A stretch of 64,000 bases of DNA, taken from Flavobacterium amniphilum (GTDB lineage: Bacteria; Bacteroidota; Bacteroidia; Flavobacteriales; Flavobacteriaceae). The translations under genes and the position numbers were made by a program. The DNA is taken from positions 1 to 64,000 of the forward strand of contig NZ_JAMLJL010000012.1 in assembly GCF_023634845.1 (NCBI RefSeq), read 5' to 3'. Below are positions 7,664-16,196 of the stretch, in pieces. The notes beneath the pieces were generated by a model. It was not told where the DNA came from. It made no database searches and worked only from the letters and a program-made list of their open reading frames with translations. Positions within the stretch are counted from its first letter, which is position 1; every line of letters starts with the position of its first letter.

Positions 7664-8362
7664 ATGGATAAAAAAGTAACTCCCTTGAATCATGATAAAA
7701 GTTCCTTAATTGATTTAAGCCATACAATCGAACATGGTCTTGTCACATACAAAGGTTTACCGGCGCCAATTATTTGTGATTATTTAAGTCGGGAAAACTC
7801 CAGAAATTTTTATGCCGAAGGAACCGAATTTCAAATTGGAAAAATTGAGATGGTGGCAAACACCGGAACCTATATCGATTGTCCGTTTCACCGGTTTGAA
7901 AACGGAAAAGACCTTTCGGAAATCGGTTTGGAAGCCTTTACCGATCTTGATGCAGTTATCATACGCATTCCGTTTACCGAGACACTGGAAATAACCGAAG
8001 AACATTTTAAAAATCTGGAAATCAAAAATAAGGCTGTTTTGGTTCATACGGGCTGGGACCTCAATTGGAATACCGAAAGATATTATGAAAACCATCCTTA
8101 TCTGACAGAAAGAGCTGCCCAATATCTAAGAGATTCCGGTGTTAAGTTGGTTGGTATCGACTCCCATAACATTGACAGTACACTGGGAAAAACAAGACCC
8201 GTCCATACAACACTTCTGGGAGCCGAAATATTGATTGTTGAACATCTTTGCAACCTGGATTCATTACCCGAAGACGGCTTCACTTTCAGTGCCATTCCGC
8301 CAAAATTTAAAGGCGTTGGTACATTTCCGGTCAGGGCAATGGCGAAAGTGATAAAAAAATAA
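7664..8362 (+). CDS. Cyclase family protein (kynurenine-formamidase-like)
   Basis: A 232-residue protein of the PF04199 cyclase/KynB fold. The start region LIDLSHTIEHGLVTYKG is typical, and GIDSHNIDS (164-172) and the late His/Glu pair (about 181 and 193) are in place. The metal motif HxGTHxDxPxH is altered to NTGTYIDCPFH (66-76): the first His is Asn and the second is Tyr, while Asp and the last His remain. Metal binding may be reduced or different. It probably acts on an amide or lactone in the cytoplasm. It is a single gene after a strong terminator. Confidence 0.8.
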   Translation: MDKKVTPLNHDKSSLIDLSHTIEHGLVTYKGLPAPIICDYLSRENSRNFYAEGTEFQIGKIEMVANTGTYIDCPFHRFENGKDLSEIGLEAFTDLDAVIIRIPFTETLEITEEHFKNLEIKNKAVLVHTGWDLNWNTERYYENHPYLTERAAQYLRDSGVKLVGIDSHNIDSTLGKTRPVHTTLLGAEILIVEHLCNLDSLPEDGFTFSAIPPKFKGVGTFPVRAMAKVIKK

Positions 8363-8417
8363 TTTAGGAACTGTTTCAAGAAAAACACATTTCAGGCTAA
8401 ATTGACCGGTAATTCAA

Positions 8418-8425
8418 TATATTTG
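8418..8425 (+). promoter_or_regulatory. Bacteroidota -7 promoter element
   Basis: TATATTTG with TTGAC at 8403-8407 about 10 nt upstream of it; it serves the membrane protein starting near 8510. Confidence 0.5.
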
Positions 8426-8509
8426 GCTAAATACTAATCAGGCTGTTGGTGAAATAAACCATTGCATAAAGCGGATCATTCGTTTATAAACATTAAAACA
8501 AAGAACACT

Positions 8510-8911
8510 ATGGAAATGGATTTTTTAGAAAAATTAGGTAAAAAAAGGACTATCCTGATTTCAATCAGCATACTGATCATTTCCTTACACTCCATCTATT
8601 TTTACATTTCAACAACTCCTGAAATAGAGACAAAAAAAATAACCCAGCAAGTCATCCGTTTTTTTCTGACTGTAGTGTTACTGCTGTTTATTTACAAGGG
8701 GAAAAATTGGGCCCGGATAGCTGCTCTGATATTATTTTCAATAGGTGTTCTATCAGGTCTTATCGGAATTTTCACCATCAACCAGGATATTCTTTTAAAA
8801 ACCCCTTTATTTGTAATGGTATTTATTTACTCTTTTGCTATACATTTTTTTGGGTTTTCAGAAAGTTTTAAAGCCTTTGCATGGTATCAAAATGAGAAGG
8901 AAAACTATTGA
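8510..8911 (+). CDS. Small polytopic membrane protein
   Basis: A 133-residue protein from ATG 8510 (a start at 8462 would add a polar tail of no evident value). It has four hydrophobic helices: about 14-31, 47-62, 65-86 and 96-117. The short loops and lack of conserved charged residues resemble small integral membrane proteins common in Flavobacteriaceae. No family is recognised. It has its own promoter element and is followed about 40 nt later by another small gene on the same strand. Confidence 0.6.
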   Translation: MEMDFLEKLGKKRTILISISILIISLHSIYFYISTTPEIETKKITQQVIRFFLTVVLLLFIYKGKNWARIAALILFSIGVLSGLIGIFTINQDILLKTPLFVMVFIYSFAIHFFGFSESFKAFAWYQNEKENY

Positions 8912-9009
8912 TTATAAATTATGCAGGCGTTAATTTCCCATAATTCAAAATGACTAAAACCGACAAATCCCTTCATAACATCTGCATTGCCTCCATTAAA
9001 AGAAAGACA

Positions 9010-9381
9010 ATGAAACCGTATGACTTTAAATGGACTAAATTTTATGAAAATAATTCAGATTTTCCCTATTCAGAACTTGGACTTAACCTGGCCGAAGATG
9101 AGCTGATTATTTGCTCGACTGTGATTGATGGGGATAATTTCAGTATACTGACAACGAGACGGATATTGACCCAAGAAAACGGCCAAAAAAGTTCCGGGGA
9201 TATCCAAGGTGCGGTTGACAAACTATACGGAGATTTTAAAGGTTACAAAGACAAAGATTTCACGTATGGAGTCATTCAGCTTCAAAACGGTGATGAATTA
9301 AAATACTTCATTGAAACAGGAAAAGCTTCCATGATCATGATCTATGGAGTGGGCTCTCTTATAACAACATCCAAGGGTTAA
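9010..9381 (+). CDS. Small cytoplasmic protein, unknown function
   Basis: A 123-residue protein from ATG 9010, preceded by a purine-rich stretch; an in-frame ATG at 8950 is possible. It is rich in beta strands with an alternating pattern (LIICSTVIDGDNFSILTTRR, then FTYGVIQLQNGDELKYFIE), resembling the PH-like or bacterial GRAM-type folds that read out as DUF proteins, but I cannot name the family. There is no signal peptide or membrane segment. Its position after the 8510 membrane gene may mean cotranscription. Confidence 0.55.
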   Translation: MKPYDFKWTKFYENNSDFPYSELGLNLAEDELIICSTVIDGDNFSILTTRRILTQENGQKSSGDIQGAVDKLYGDFKGYKDKDFTYGVIQLQNGDELKYFIETGKASMIMIYGVGSLITTSKG

Positions 9382-9466
9382 TAAATTAACAATACGATAC
9401 AAATCAACACTAATAAATTGATTACATCAAGTGGAAAATAATTGATTTTGCTTCCCTCCTTTTCAG

Positions 9467-9474
9467 TATATTTG
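9467..9474 (+). promoter_or_regulatory. Bacteroidota promoter
   Basis: TATATTTG preceded by TTTTG (9446-9450) with a 16-nt spacer, close to the TTTG/TAnnTTTG arrangement. The ATG at 9563 follows about 90 nt downstream. Confidence 0.6.
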
Positions 9475-9562
9475 TTTTTGTGGTAAAACCGCCAAGCTGC
9501 AATATATTAACCGCATTTTACCACATCCCTGAAACCAAAACACCATCCCTAAAACAAACCAT

Positions 9563-10621
9563 ATGAAAAATCTGTTCCTGATCGTTTTAACCGTAATGTC
9601 GTTAAGCGCATTTTCCCAAAGAAATGAAGTAGCCTGGAATAAGGCAAAAGAAGCCATCAAATTGATGGATGAAGGAAAAATAGATGAAAGTATTGCGCTA
9701 TTAAAGGAATGCGAGAAATTAGACGGAAAAGACCACACCTATCCTTACGAAATTGCTTATGCCCACGCTTTAAAAAAAGACTACAAAACGGCGATAGCAA
9801 TTTTGGACAAGACCAAAAAATATAAAAACGCCTCCAGCCAGATTTACCAGTTATCAGGAAATTGCTACAGTTATCTGGAAAAACCGGAATTAGCCATCAA
9901 AGAATATGAAGAAGGAATGAAAAAGTTCCCCGATGCCGGAAATCTTCACCTGGAAAAAGGAAATATTTTTTTACAGCAAAAAAAATACAATGAGGCTGTG
10001 GAAAATTACGAAAGAGGAATTCAGGCTGACCCGGAATTTCCATCAAATTATTACCGTCTGGCTCTTTTATACCTTGGCTCAACCGATAAATTATCAGGCT
10101 TAATCTATGGAGAGATATTCATGAATTTAGAACGTACCTCAACTAGAACCCAGGAAATAAGTGAATTACTTTTTGACACCTACAAACAATCCATCCAGTT
10201 TAACGGAGATGAAACTAAAATTGATTTTTGTGAAATTGTAATTGATGCAAAAAATATAAAAGGTAATGATATAAAACTCCCTCTTTGTGCATCCTTCGGA
10301 AAAAATTTCCTCTTGAGTATCATAGGCCAAAAAGAAATTAATCTGACAACACTATCCGAAATCAGAATCGGTTTCATCAAAAACTTTTTCATGGAAGATT
10401 ATAAAAAATACCCGAATGTTTTATTTGAATACCATAAAACCATGCTTGACCAGGGAGTTTTTGACGCTTACAACAAATACATCTTACAAGTGGGAGCCGG
10501 CGATGAATTTGCAACGTGGAAAAACGCTAACACTGAAAAATATGATGCTTTTGTAGAATGGTATACCAACCCTGATAATTACCTGAAAATTAACGGTAAA
10601 AATAAATTTATCCGGGAATAG
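9563..10621 (+). CDS. Secreted TPR-repeat protein
   Basis: A 352-residue protein with an N-terminal signal peptide cut after about residue 18 (SLSAFSQ). Four tetratricopeptide repeats follow, for example AWNKAKEAIKLMDEGKIDESIALLKE, the YPYEIAYAHALKKDYKTAIAIL helix pair and YNEAVENYERGIQADPEF. The C-terminal 150 residues are not TPR and contain no known motif. It is probably a periplasmic scaffold. A second, unrelated TPR protein of the same style lies at 13733, and others at 45508 and 57456. Confidence 0.8.
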   Translation: MKNLFLIVLTVMSLSAFSQRNEVAWNKAKEAIKLMDEGKIDESIALLKECEKLDGKDHTYPYEIAYAHALKKDYKTAIAILDKTKKYKNASSQIYQLSGNCYSYLEKPELAIKEYEEGMKKFPDAGNLHLEKGNIFLQQKKYNEAVENYERGIQADPEFPSNYYRLALLYLGSTDKLSGLIYGEIFMNLERTSTRTQEISELLFDTYKQSIQFNGDETKIDFCEIVIDAKNIKGNDIKLPLCASFGKNFLLSIIGQKEINLTTLSEIRIGFIKNFFMEDYKKYPNVLFEYHKTMLDQGVFDAYNKYILQVGAGDEFATWKNANTEKYDAFVEWYTNPDNYLKINGKNKFIRE

Positions 10622-10663
10622 TAAAGGACAACAATATCAATAAAACCAAAAACAGCTTTCGCT

Positions 10664-11125
10664 TTGACACACTTTCTTATTGCCTTACTCCAGGACGCTC
10701 CAGAAGACAAGGAGTTCAATTTATTCTTATTTGCCATGCTTATCGCAGGGCTTATTTTCGTTTGCCTGAGTGTTTTACTTGCAATTGTTGTAGCCGCAGT
10801 GCTGCTCTTACTTATTTTTGCCTGCATTACCATCGGAGCATTATCAACATCAGTCCTTGTCGGGATACACCAAAAATCTTTTACATCAGGATTCCGGACC
10901 TTTATACTCGTATTTTCAACACTCGGAATGACCGTAATCGGTACCGGTTCGTTTTGGGTTTTCAACCGGATCGTACATTGGTGGAGCGAAATAAAAGCCA
11001 TACTTATTGGAATGGGCGCCGGTTTGGTAAGCGGACTTATAACCGGGATGATACTGGCTTTCTTAATCAAAAAACTGTCGGCTTTCCTTAAGGAAAAACT
11101 GGACCGGAAAAGAGAAATCAATTAA
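10664..11125 (+). CDS. Small membrane protein (TTG start)
   Basis: A 153-residue protein read from TTG 10664; the next in-frame ATG (10736) would cut into the first helix. Three or four hydrophobic helices (about 22-58 as a long double segment, 84-104, 113-135) are followed by a Lys/Arg-rich cytoplasmic tail. The leading segment LLQDAPEDKEFNLFLFAML gives an acidic juxtamembrane part. No family is recognised. It begins 43 nt after the TPR gene and may be cotranscribed with it. Confidence 0.6.
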   Translation: MTHFLIALLQDAPEDKEFNLFLFAMLIAGLIFVCLSVLLAIVVAAVLLLLIFACITIGALSTSVLVGIHQKSFTSGFRTFILVFSTLGMTVIGTGSFWVFNRIVHWWSEIKAILIGMGAGLVSGLITGMILAFLIKKLSAFLKEKLDRKREIN

Positions 11126-11134
11126 ATGATTCTT

Positions 11135-11142
11135 TATATTTG
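11135..11142 (+). promoter_or_regulatory. Bacteroidota -7 promoter element
   Basis: TATATTTG, about 65 nt before the TTG start at 11207. Confidence 0.5.
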
Positions 11143-11206
11143 AAATAAGTGTTATCGGAACCAACAAAACATAGTTAATTATTTCCATCACAACAAAACA
11201 AAAATA

Positions 11207-11923
11207 TTGAAAGTCAAAATTTTAATATTACTGATAAACTTATCTGCTTTAGGACAGTCAAAAAATCTCTTTAATGTGATTAAAGTTGATGCATCAACTT
11301 CAGAAATTTTTAAAAAGATAGATTCCTCATCAATCGGCAATCCATTTTATGAGGATGAAAAATATGTTGTCAGCAAAACCTGTAACGGAGAATTTGGAGG
11401 CACAATTATTTTTAAAAATAAATTTACAAAAGCCGAATTCACTTGCGGATCAACCTGTGCAGTCAAAATAGATAAATTTAAAGGACGTTATATTGTAACA
11501 AACACTTTAAACCATATGTCTGGATGGACGGAAATACTTGAAATTGCTAATCCGGAACTGCTGAAGAAAATACATGACGGGAAGAAAAAAATTAAAGGTA
11601 GAAATATTGATGACTCACAAGAAAAAAAAGGTGCCAAGGTATTAATTGACAAATATTCTTTTTCAACTCTCTTCACCTTTATTTACAATACTAAAATGTA
11701 TCACATCATTTCAGATTATAAAAAAACATATATTGCCGAAATCGAAAACAATGATTTTAAAATACTCCAGAAAATAATGGATATTGGTGTCTGGGACCAT
11801 CAAACGGAAATTAAAAAAACAAAAAATAATACTGAATTAGTTTTCTTTCATTCTTCTGATTATAAAACCAAAGGTTATTTTGAAGTTAAAGATAATAACG
11901 TAACAATTTTCACTATAAAATAA
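11207..11923 (+). CDS. Secreted protein of unknown function (TTG start)
   Basis: A 238-residue protein from TTG 11207, which is needed to include the signal peptide (VKILILLINLSALGQ, cut near residue 17). The mature part is beta-rich, has a CGSTC motif near residue 86 that may form a disulphide, and a Lys-rich loop around 125-140. It resembles no family I can name. The promoter element at 11135 supports a separate transcript. It probably works in the periplasm. Confidence 0.6.
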   Translation: MKVKILILLINLSALGQSKNLFNVIKVDASTSEIFKKIDSSSIGNPFYEDEKYVVSKTCNGEFGGTIIFKNKFTKAEFTCGSTCAVKIDKFKGRYIVTNTLNHMSGWTEILEIANPELLKKIHDGKKKIKGRNIDDSQEKKGAKVLIDKYSFSTLFTFIYNTKMYHIISDYKKTYIAEIENNDFKILQKIMDIGVWDHQTEIKKTKNNTELVFFHSSDYKTKGYFEVKDNNVTIFTIK

Positions 11924-11970
11924 TTCCGTAAATTGTGCATTGCTTCAAGCCGGACTATTTAAAACAATAC

Positions 11971-12405
11971 ATGGAACGGAAATTTTTAAATCGCCTCTTA
12001 CTGCTTTCCGGACTAATCCTAGTGGCTGCAGCCAGTTTGTTTTTTTATTGCTATTTCAATCCGCAACGGAAAATTCCGGGGTGCGGAACTGATGAAGAAC
12101 CGCTCCCGGTATGCGGAAACGGACCTTCTTCTCCCGAAAAACTAAGAGGAAAGGAAATCTTTAATACGAATTGCGCAGCCTGCCATAAAATAAATGCAAT
12201 GACTACTCCTGATTTCATTAAAAATGTTTTTGAAAAAATACCTAACGAACAATACTTTGATCTGTTTATCACAAATGAAGATTCGCTCCTGAAAGCAAAA
12301 CACCCGCGGGCAACCAAATTACAGGAAGAGTTCCCTAACGGTTTCAGGCATAATTTTAAACTCAGTAAAGAAGAAATAGAAAATTTAAAGCTCTATATCA
12401 AATAA
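11971..12405 (+). CDS. Membrane-anchored cytochrome c
   Basis: A 144-residue protein from ATG 11971 with an N-terminal anchor (about 8-27) and one class I cytochrome c domain. The heme site is CAACH (68-72). The usual distal Met near the C-terminal helix (a GMPPF-type turn before LSxxEI) is replaced by GFRHNFKLSKEEIENL, so His127 could be the sixth ligand. Met77 just after the heme site is less likely. It faces the periplasm and should carry electrons at low potential if His/His ligated. No partner oxidase or reductase is nearby. Confidence 0.8.
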   Translation: MERKFLNRLLLLSGLILVAAASLFFYCYFNPQRKIPGCGTDEEPLPVCGNGPSSPEKLRGKEIFNTNCAACHKINAMTTPDFIKNVFEKIPNEQYFDLFITNEDSLLKAKHPRATKLQEEFPNGFRHNFKLSKEEIENLKLYIK

Positions 12406-12418
12406 GCGAAATAACAAC

Positions 12419-13012
12419 ATGCTAATCGAAAACAAAGGAATACAAACCGATGCCTTTTATGTCCCTCCGTTCACATTGAAAAAAGGGGAAATTATAATCC
12501 TTCATTTGTTTAATGATGAACGTTCCCATAATGCGGAAATGGTACTTAAAGATATCTTCACGGGTAAACTAAAAGACAAAAATGTAATTGTATACACTGC
12601 CCTGACTTTTGTTGATTATATTTTTGAACCTAAATTCAAATCCCTTTTCCGTCCATTTAATGTTGGAAATTATTTAAAAAAGAATGCCAATTCAAATAGT
12701 CCATACGCCACAAAAATTTATGAAACCGATTGGATTACACCAAAAACAAAAATAAACTGGCTTCCGGGAACTCCCAGAAAACAATTGAGTTTATTTGCCT
12801 CACTTACAAAAACAAATAACATTATCTTTGATTTGTCCGGGTTGGATAAAAAAGGTGCTGAAGAGACTTATATGATAGTGAAAGAAATAGTGAAGAAAGG
12901 TGGCGCTGCCATTTTTTTGGACTATTTTGGCGATATAAAAAACGACTGTACCCAATACATCGAACTCCAATGGAACAATCCTGAACTGAACAAATGGATA
13001 ATGAACAAATAA
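12419..13012 (+). CDS. Degenerate ABC-ATPase-like protein
   Basis: A 197-residue soluble protein. Residues 120-168, RKQLSLFASLTKTNNIIFDLSGLD followed by a helix and GGAAIFLDY, recall the signature-to-Walker B part of ABC ATPases (QLsLa.aL...nii.FD..GLD). The N-terminal FTLKKGEIIILHLFN recalls the strand leading to Walker A, but no GxxGxGKS is present. It may be a dead ATPase-like protein or an unrelated fold. It overlaps the next gene by 19 nt, so the two are probably translationally coupled. The resemblance is by eye only. Confidence 0.55.
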   Translation: MLIENKGIQTDAFYVPPFTLKKGEIIILHLFNDERSHNAEMVLKDIFTGKLKDKNVIVYTALTFVDYIFEPKFKSLFRPFNVGNYLKKNANSNSPYATKIYETDWITPKTKINWLPGTPRKQLSLFASLTKTNNIIFDLSGLDKKGAEETYMIVKEIVKKGGAAIFLDYFGDIKNDCTQYIELQWNNPELNKWIMNK

Positions 13013-13611
13013 AAATATTACGCAGCAAAATAGCTGTTCCACTCGACATTGCCCTCACACTGTTGAAAAAGAACAATGGTGATATACAAGCCTGTGAACA
13101 GGAATTCCATCACAACAACATACATGAGATCAGTGTTGCAGCCGAATGCGATTTTGAAACGGCTAAAGAAAGTTATACTCTTTGCAAGCACGACAAAACT
13201 AAAACCATTGAAAAAATCAATTCAAAGCAGGTAATCATAACAACGGGTGAAAATCCAACTTCCCGTAATGAACCGGGTTTCATCCTTTGGCCGGAGGATA
13301 AAAACGGTACGCCTTATAAAACCGTAAAACGGAATGATGCTTTTATACCTGCATCCGATTTCGACTATATCATAAAGGCTTTCCAATCGGTTTTCCCTTT
13401 ACATGACAGTTGGAACAATACCATCGAAGAACATTTTGACGTTTGCGGGGATAATTATTTTGACAAGGAAATCTGCAGTGTAATTCTGAAAAAGATGAGT
13501 CAATTGGAAATAAACGATCCGGAAGTTATAAAATTCATCAAAGAGGTAACCAACTGGTTTAATGATAAACTAAACTATGCCGATTATATCGTAGTGAGTG
13601 GGAATCTGTGA
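12994..13611 (+). CDS. Protein with N-terminal UBA-like helix bundle
   Basis: A 205-residue soluble protein starting inside the previous gene (19-nt overlap). Residues 6-40, LRSKIAVPLDIALTLLKKNN and the helix after it, have the pattern of the UBA/TS-N three-helix fold found in EF-Ts and related proteins. The remainder includes a PASDFDYIIKAF segment and an Asp/Glu-rich C terminus with no known motif. The coupling to the 12419 gene suggests the two products act together. The function is unknown. Confidence 0.6.
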   Translation: MDNEQIKILRSKIAVPLDIALTLLKKNNGDIQACEQEFHHNNIHEISVAAECDFETAKESYTLCKHDKTKTIEKINSKQVIITTGENPTSRNEPGFILWPEDKNGTPYKTVKRNDAFIPASDFDYIIKAFQSVFPLHDSWNNTIEEHFDVCGDNYFDKEICSVILKKMSQLEINDPEVIKFIKEVTNWFNDKLNYADYIVVSGNL

Positions 13612-13732
13612 ATTATTTAATAGAAAGCCTCAAAATACAGTACATAACTGCAATTGATTCTATTTTCAAAATCTTCCGCTTTCTTATTTTTACTACTTTA
13701 GACAACTCCAAAACCCAAGAACCCATCACAAA

Positions 13733-15091
13733 ATGAAAAAAAATATCCTGCTGGCTTTTATTCTGTTCTCCTTTTGCTTCACTTCAACAGGACAAAACAA
13801 ATACAAAGAACTTGATGCATTACTCAATAAAAATTCAATGATTGATGCCATGACCGTTCTGGAAAAGTTAAAAGACAATCCCAAGAAAGATACGCTGGAT
13901 GCAGAATACTGGCTACGGTATTCAAAAGCCAGTTTCACCCTTTACAAATACGAAAACGCGAAGGCTGCAATTGATAAATCAATCAAACTGGCTCCGCAAA
14001 ATGCGGCGTATCATTTTGAAAAAGGACTGATGCTGAATCGAATTGGTGAACCGGAAAACGCATTGATAGCGCTGCAACGTGCCGTTGAATTAAAACCTAA
14101 GGGAGAATATCATTATTGGAAGGGAATTGTCAACCAACAATTGAATAAGCTTAAAGATGCCGAAGAAGATTACAAATCGGCATTGGCAAACGGATTTGAA
14201 ACACCTGAACTCCACAACAATTATACAAACATATTAATGATCAATGAAAAGTTCACGGAAAGCCTTATACATGCCAACAAAGCCGTCGCAATGGATAAAA
14301 AAAACGGAATGGCTTACTCAACGCGTTCCAAAAACCATTTATATCTTTTAAATGTCGACGCTGCCTGTGCCGATAAATCAGCAGCTTACGATTTGGGTTA
14401 TATGAGGGTATTCCAAATCCCGGATACCATCTGTAAGGGTTCTTTCATCCAAAAAATGAAATTCGCCGGAGATTATTGTGCCGGCAGTAATATGTACAAA
14501 CAGGCTATAAAGGCCTACTCTGCCCTAATCGATAAAAAGGAGTACCAATCGGATATCTTTTTAAACAGAGGTTACTGCTACTATAAACTGAAAGAGTATG
14601 CTAATGCGGAAAAAGATTATCTAAAAGCATTGGAACTCCCTAATCCCGTAAAGGATTTACTCTATGACAATTTAAGTTTATTATACTTTGACCAGGATAA
14701 TTATACTAAATCGATTGAATATTCAAGCAAAAGAATTGAACTGAACCCTAAAAATCATGTGCCGTATATCGACCGCGGACTCAACTACAGAAAATTGAAA
14801 AAATACGACGAAGCGGAAAAAGATTTTAATAAATCATTAAGCATCAAACCTGATTTCTTCAGGGCTTATGGTTACCGGGCCTTTTTATTCCTGGAGCTTG
14901 GACAATACAGACAGTCTCTTGAAGATGCATCTAAATCGGTTGAAATAAATCCTAAATATGCCTATGGTTATTTGGTATTGGCTCAGGCAAAACAGAAATT
15001 GGGTCAGACTGATTTTTGTACTGATTTACTCAATGCCCAAAAATACGGAAATGACGAAGCTGATATCGCAATTAAACAGTATTGCAACTAA
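13733..15091 (+). CDS. Secreted TPR-repeat protein
   Basis: A 452-residue protein with signal peptide (MKKNILLAFILFSFCFTSTG, cut near residue 21) and about nine TPR units covering most of the mature chain. Clear units include YENAKAAIDKSIKLAPQNA, AYHFEKGLMLNRIGEPENAL, YANAEKDYLKALELP and YDEAEKDFNKSLSIKPDF. Such all-TPR exported proteins in Flavobacteriaceae serve as protein-interaction scaffolds at the envelope. It has its own leader of about 120 nt after the previous gene. The exact partner is not evident. Confidence 0.85.
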   Translation: MKKNILLAFILFSFCFTSTGQNKYKELDALLNKNSMIDAMTVLEKLKDNPKKDTLDAEYWLRYSKASFTLYKYENAKAAIDKSIKLAPQNAAYHFEKGLMLNRIGEPENALIALQRAVELKPKGEYHYWKGIVNQQLNKLKDAEEDYKSALANGFETPELHNNYTNILMINEKFTESLIHANKAVAMDKKNGMAYSTRSKNHLYLLNVDAACADKSAAYDLGYMRVFQIPDTICKGSFIQKMKFAGDYCAGSNMYKQAIKAYSALIDKKEYQSDIFLNRGYCYYKLKEYANAEKDYLKALELPNPVKDLLYDNLSLLYFDQDNYTKSIEYSSKRIELNPKNHVPYIDRGLNYRKLKKYDEAEKDFNKSLSIKPDFFRAYGYRAFLFLELGQYRQSLEDASKSVEINPKYAYGYLVLAQAKQKLGQTDFCTDLLNAQKYGNDEADIAIKQYCN

Positions 15092-15160
15092 ATAGGCTTC
15101 AAAATTAAATGTTTCACCGAAGATTAACCTCATTGTAAAGTCCTTTCTATCTGATAAACT

Positions 15161-15703
15161 ATGACAAAAAAGAAAATAATATGTTTTATATCGCTTTTCA
15201 TAGTAACGCTGGTTGCTGTCTTCAGCTTCCTGTTAAGCGACTTTAATCCTACTTTCCAAGATGAGGGATTTATTCATCTCCAATCGGAACTCGAAAAAGA
15301 AAGTCCGGAACTCGACGCTATTATTCTTCTTTATGAGAAGATCAATAAGGCAACAAACAAAAATGATCATTCTTGCAGGTCTGCCCTGTATAATGTACAC
15401 AGTTATCTTTTCAGCTCGGTTTTTACAAAAGCCCTTTTTGAATTGAAAATAGCAAAGGATTATACAAAATCACAATGCAAAAGATTTGAGTTACAACATT
15501 CGGATTTTGCTATGGGAAATATCGGAATTAAAAACGCCGCCAGATTTTACTTTTCAAAAGAATTAAACCAACTAACAACGGAAGAACAGATCATGTTGCT
15601 GGTGATGATTAAAAATCCATCGCTGTTCAACCCGTTCAGGCATAGGGAAATACTAATGAAAAAAGTGAAGGAATATCAAAAACTGATTAAAAAAAACACT
15701 TAA
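15161..15703 (+). CDS. Truncated GT51 (transglycosylase)-like membrane protein
   Basis: A 180-residue protein with an N-terminal transmembrane helix (about 6-26). Residues 119-165 (GNIGIKNAARFYFSKELNQL, then TEEQIMLLVMIKNPSLFNP) match the end of the penicillin-binding-protein transglycosylase domain (yGIe.AAr.YFgk...LTl.EaA.LA.l..aPs.yNP). The catalytic part with the EDxxFxxHxG glutamate and the GGSTITQQ motif is missing or unrecognisable. The protein is thus probably inactive as a glycosyltransferase, but it could still bind lipid II or peptidoglycan. Confidence 0.65.
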   Translation: MTKKKIICFISLFIVTLVAVFSFLLSDFNPTFQDEGFIHLQSELEKESPELDAIILLYEKINKATNKNDHSCRSALYNVHSYLFSSVFTKALFELKIAKDYTKSQCKRFELQHSDFAMGNIGIKNAARFYFSKELNQLTTEEQIMLLVMIKNPSLFNPFRHREILMKKVKEYQKLIKKNT

Positions 15704-15736
15704 TAATTCTTTTGAAAATACCCGATACTAACTTCT

Positions 15737-16156
15737 ATGTGCGAAACAGGAAAAGAAATTAAATTTTGTACTTGTATGCCAAATGGCGCAAACACTATCG
15801 TACACAATAAAAAATCAAGAAGATTCAAACACAACAGGGAAAAGTATACCTGGACACTGGATAAATATATTGGATATGCAAAATATCCCATGGATGGAAT
15901 GCTCATTTACCCGGATCATGATTTAGCAGAAAACCTGACAACAGAAACGGTTCTGGAAGAACTCAACTCCAAAAACTGCTTTGATTTTGATTATAACCCA
16001 AATGAAGGTGATAACCTGAGAATTTATAATCCGGAAAAATACATCCGTAAGTATCTCTCTTTTATTTACCGCAACGGAAAATGGATGGCAGATTCTTATA
16101 ACGGTCTCATAGAAGAGACTGAAAAATTTAATTATGGAAATATAGATTTTGAATAA
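15737..16156 (+). CDS. Conserved small protein, unknown function
   Basis: A 139-residue soluble protein beginning MCETGKEIKFCTC, with a Cys cluster at 2, 11 and 13 and another Cys at about 81. The middle contains WTLDKYIGYAKYPMDGMLIYP. It looks like a compact alpha/beta domain but no family is recognised. The start lies 33 nt after the GT51-like gene. The Cys-rich N terminus might bind a metal; that is a guess. Confidence 0.6.
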   Translation: MCETGKEIKFCTCMPNGANTIVHNKKSRRFKHNREKYTWTLDKYIGYAKYPMDGMLIYPDHDLAENLTTETVLEELNSKNCFDFDYNPNEGDNLRIYNPEKYIRKYLSFIYRNGKWMADSYNGLIEETEKFNYGNIDFE

Positions 16157-16196
16157 ATCCAAATTCTGCTGAAATTAGCACCACAAAACCATCTAC

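Noticed and set aside
10579..11121. Minus-strand frame opposite the 10664 membrane gene
   Set aside because: It is the shadow of the plus-strand gene, with a composition typical of antisense to a hydrophobic protein and no leader.
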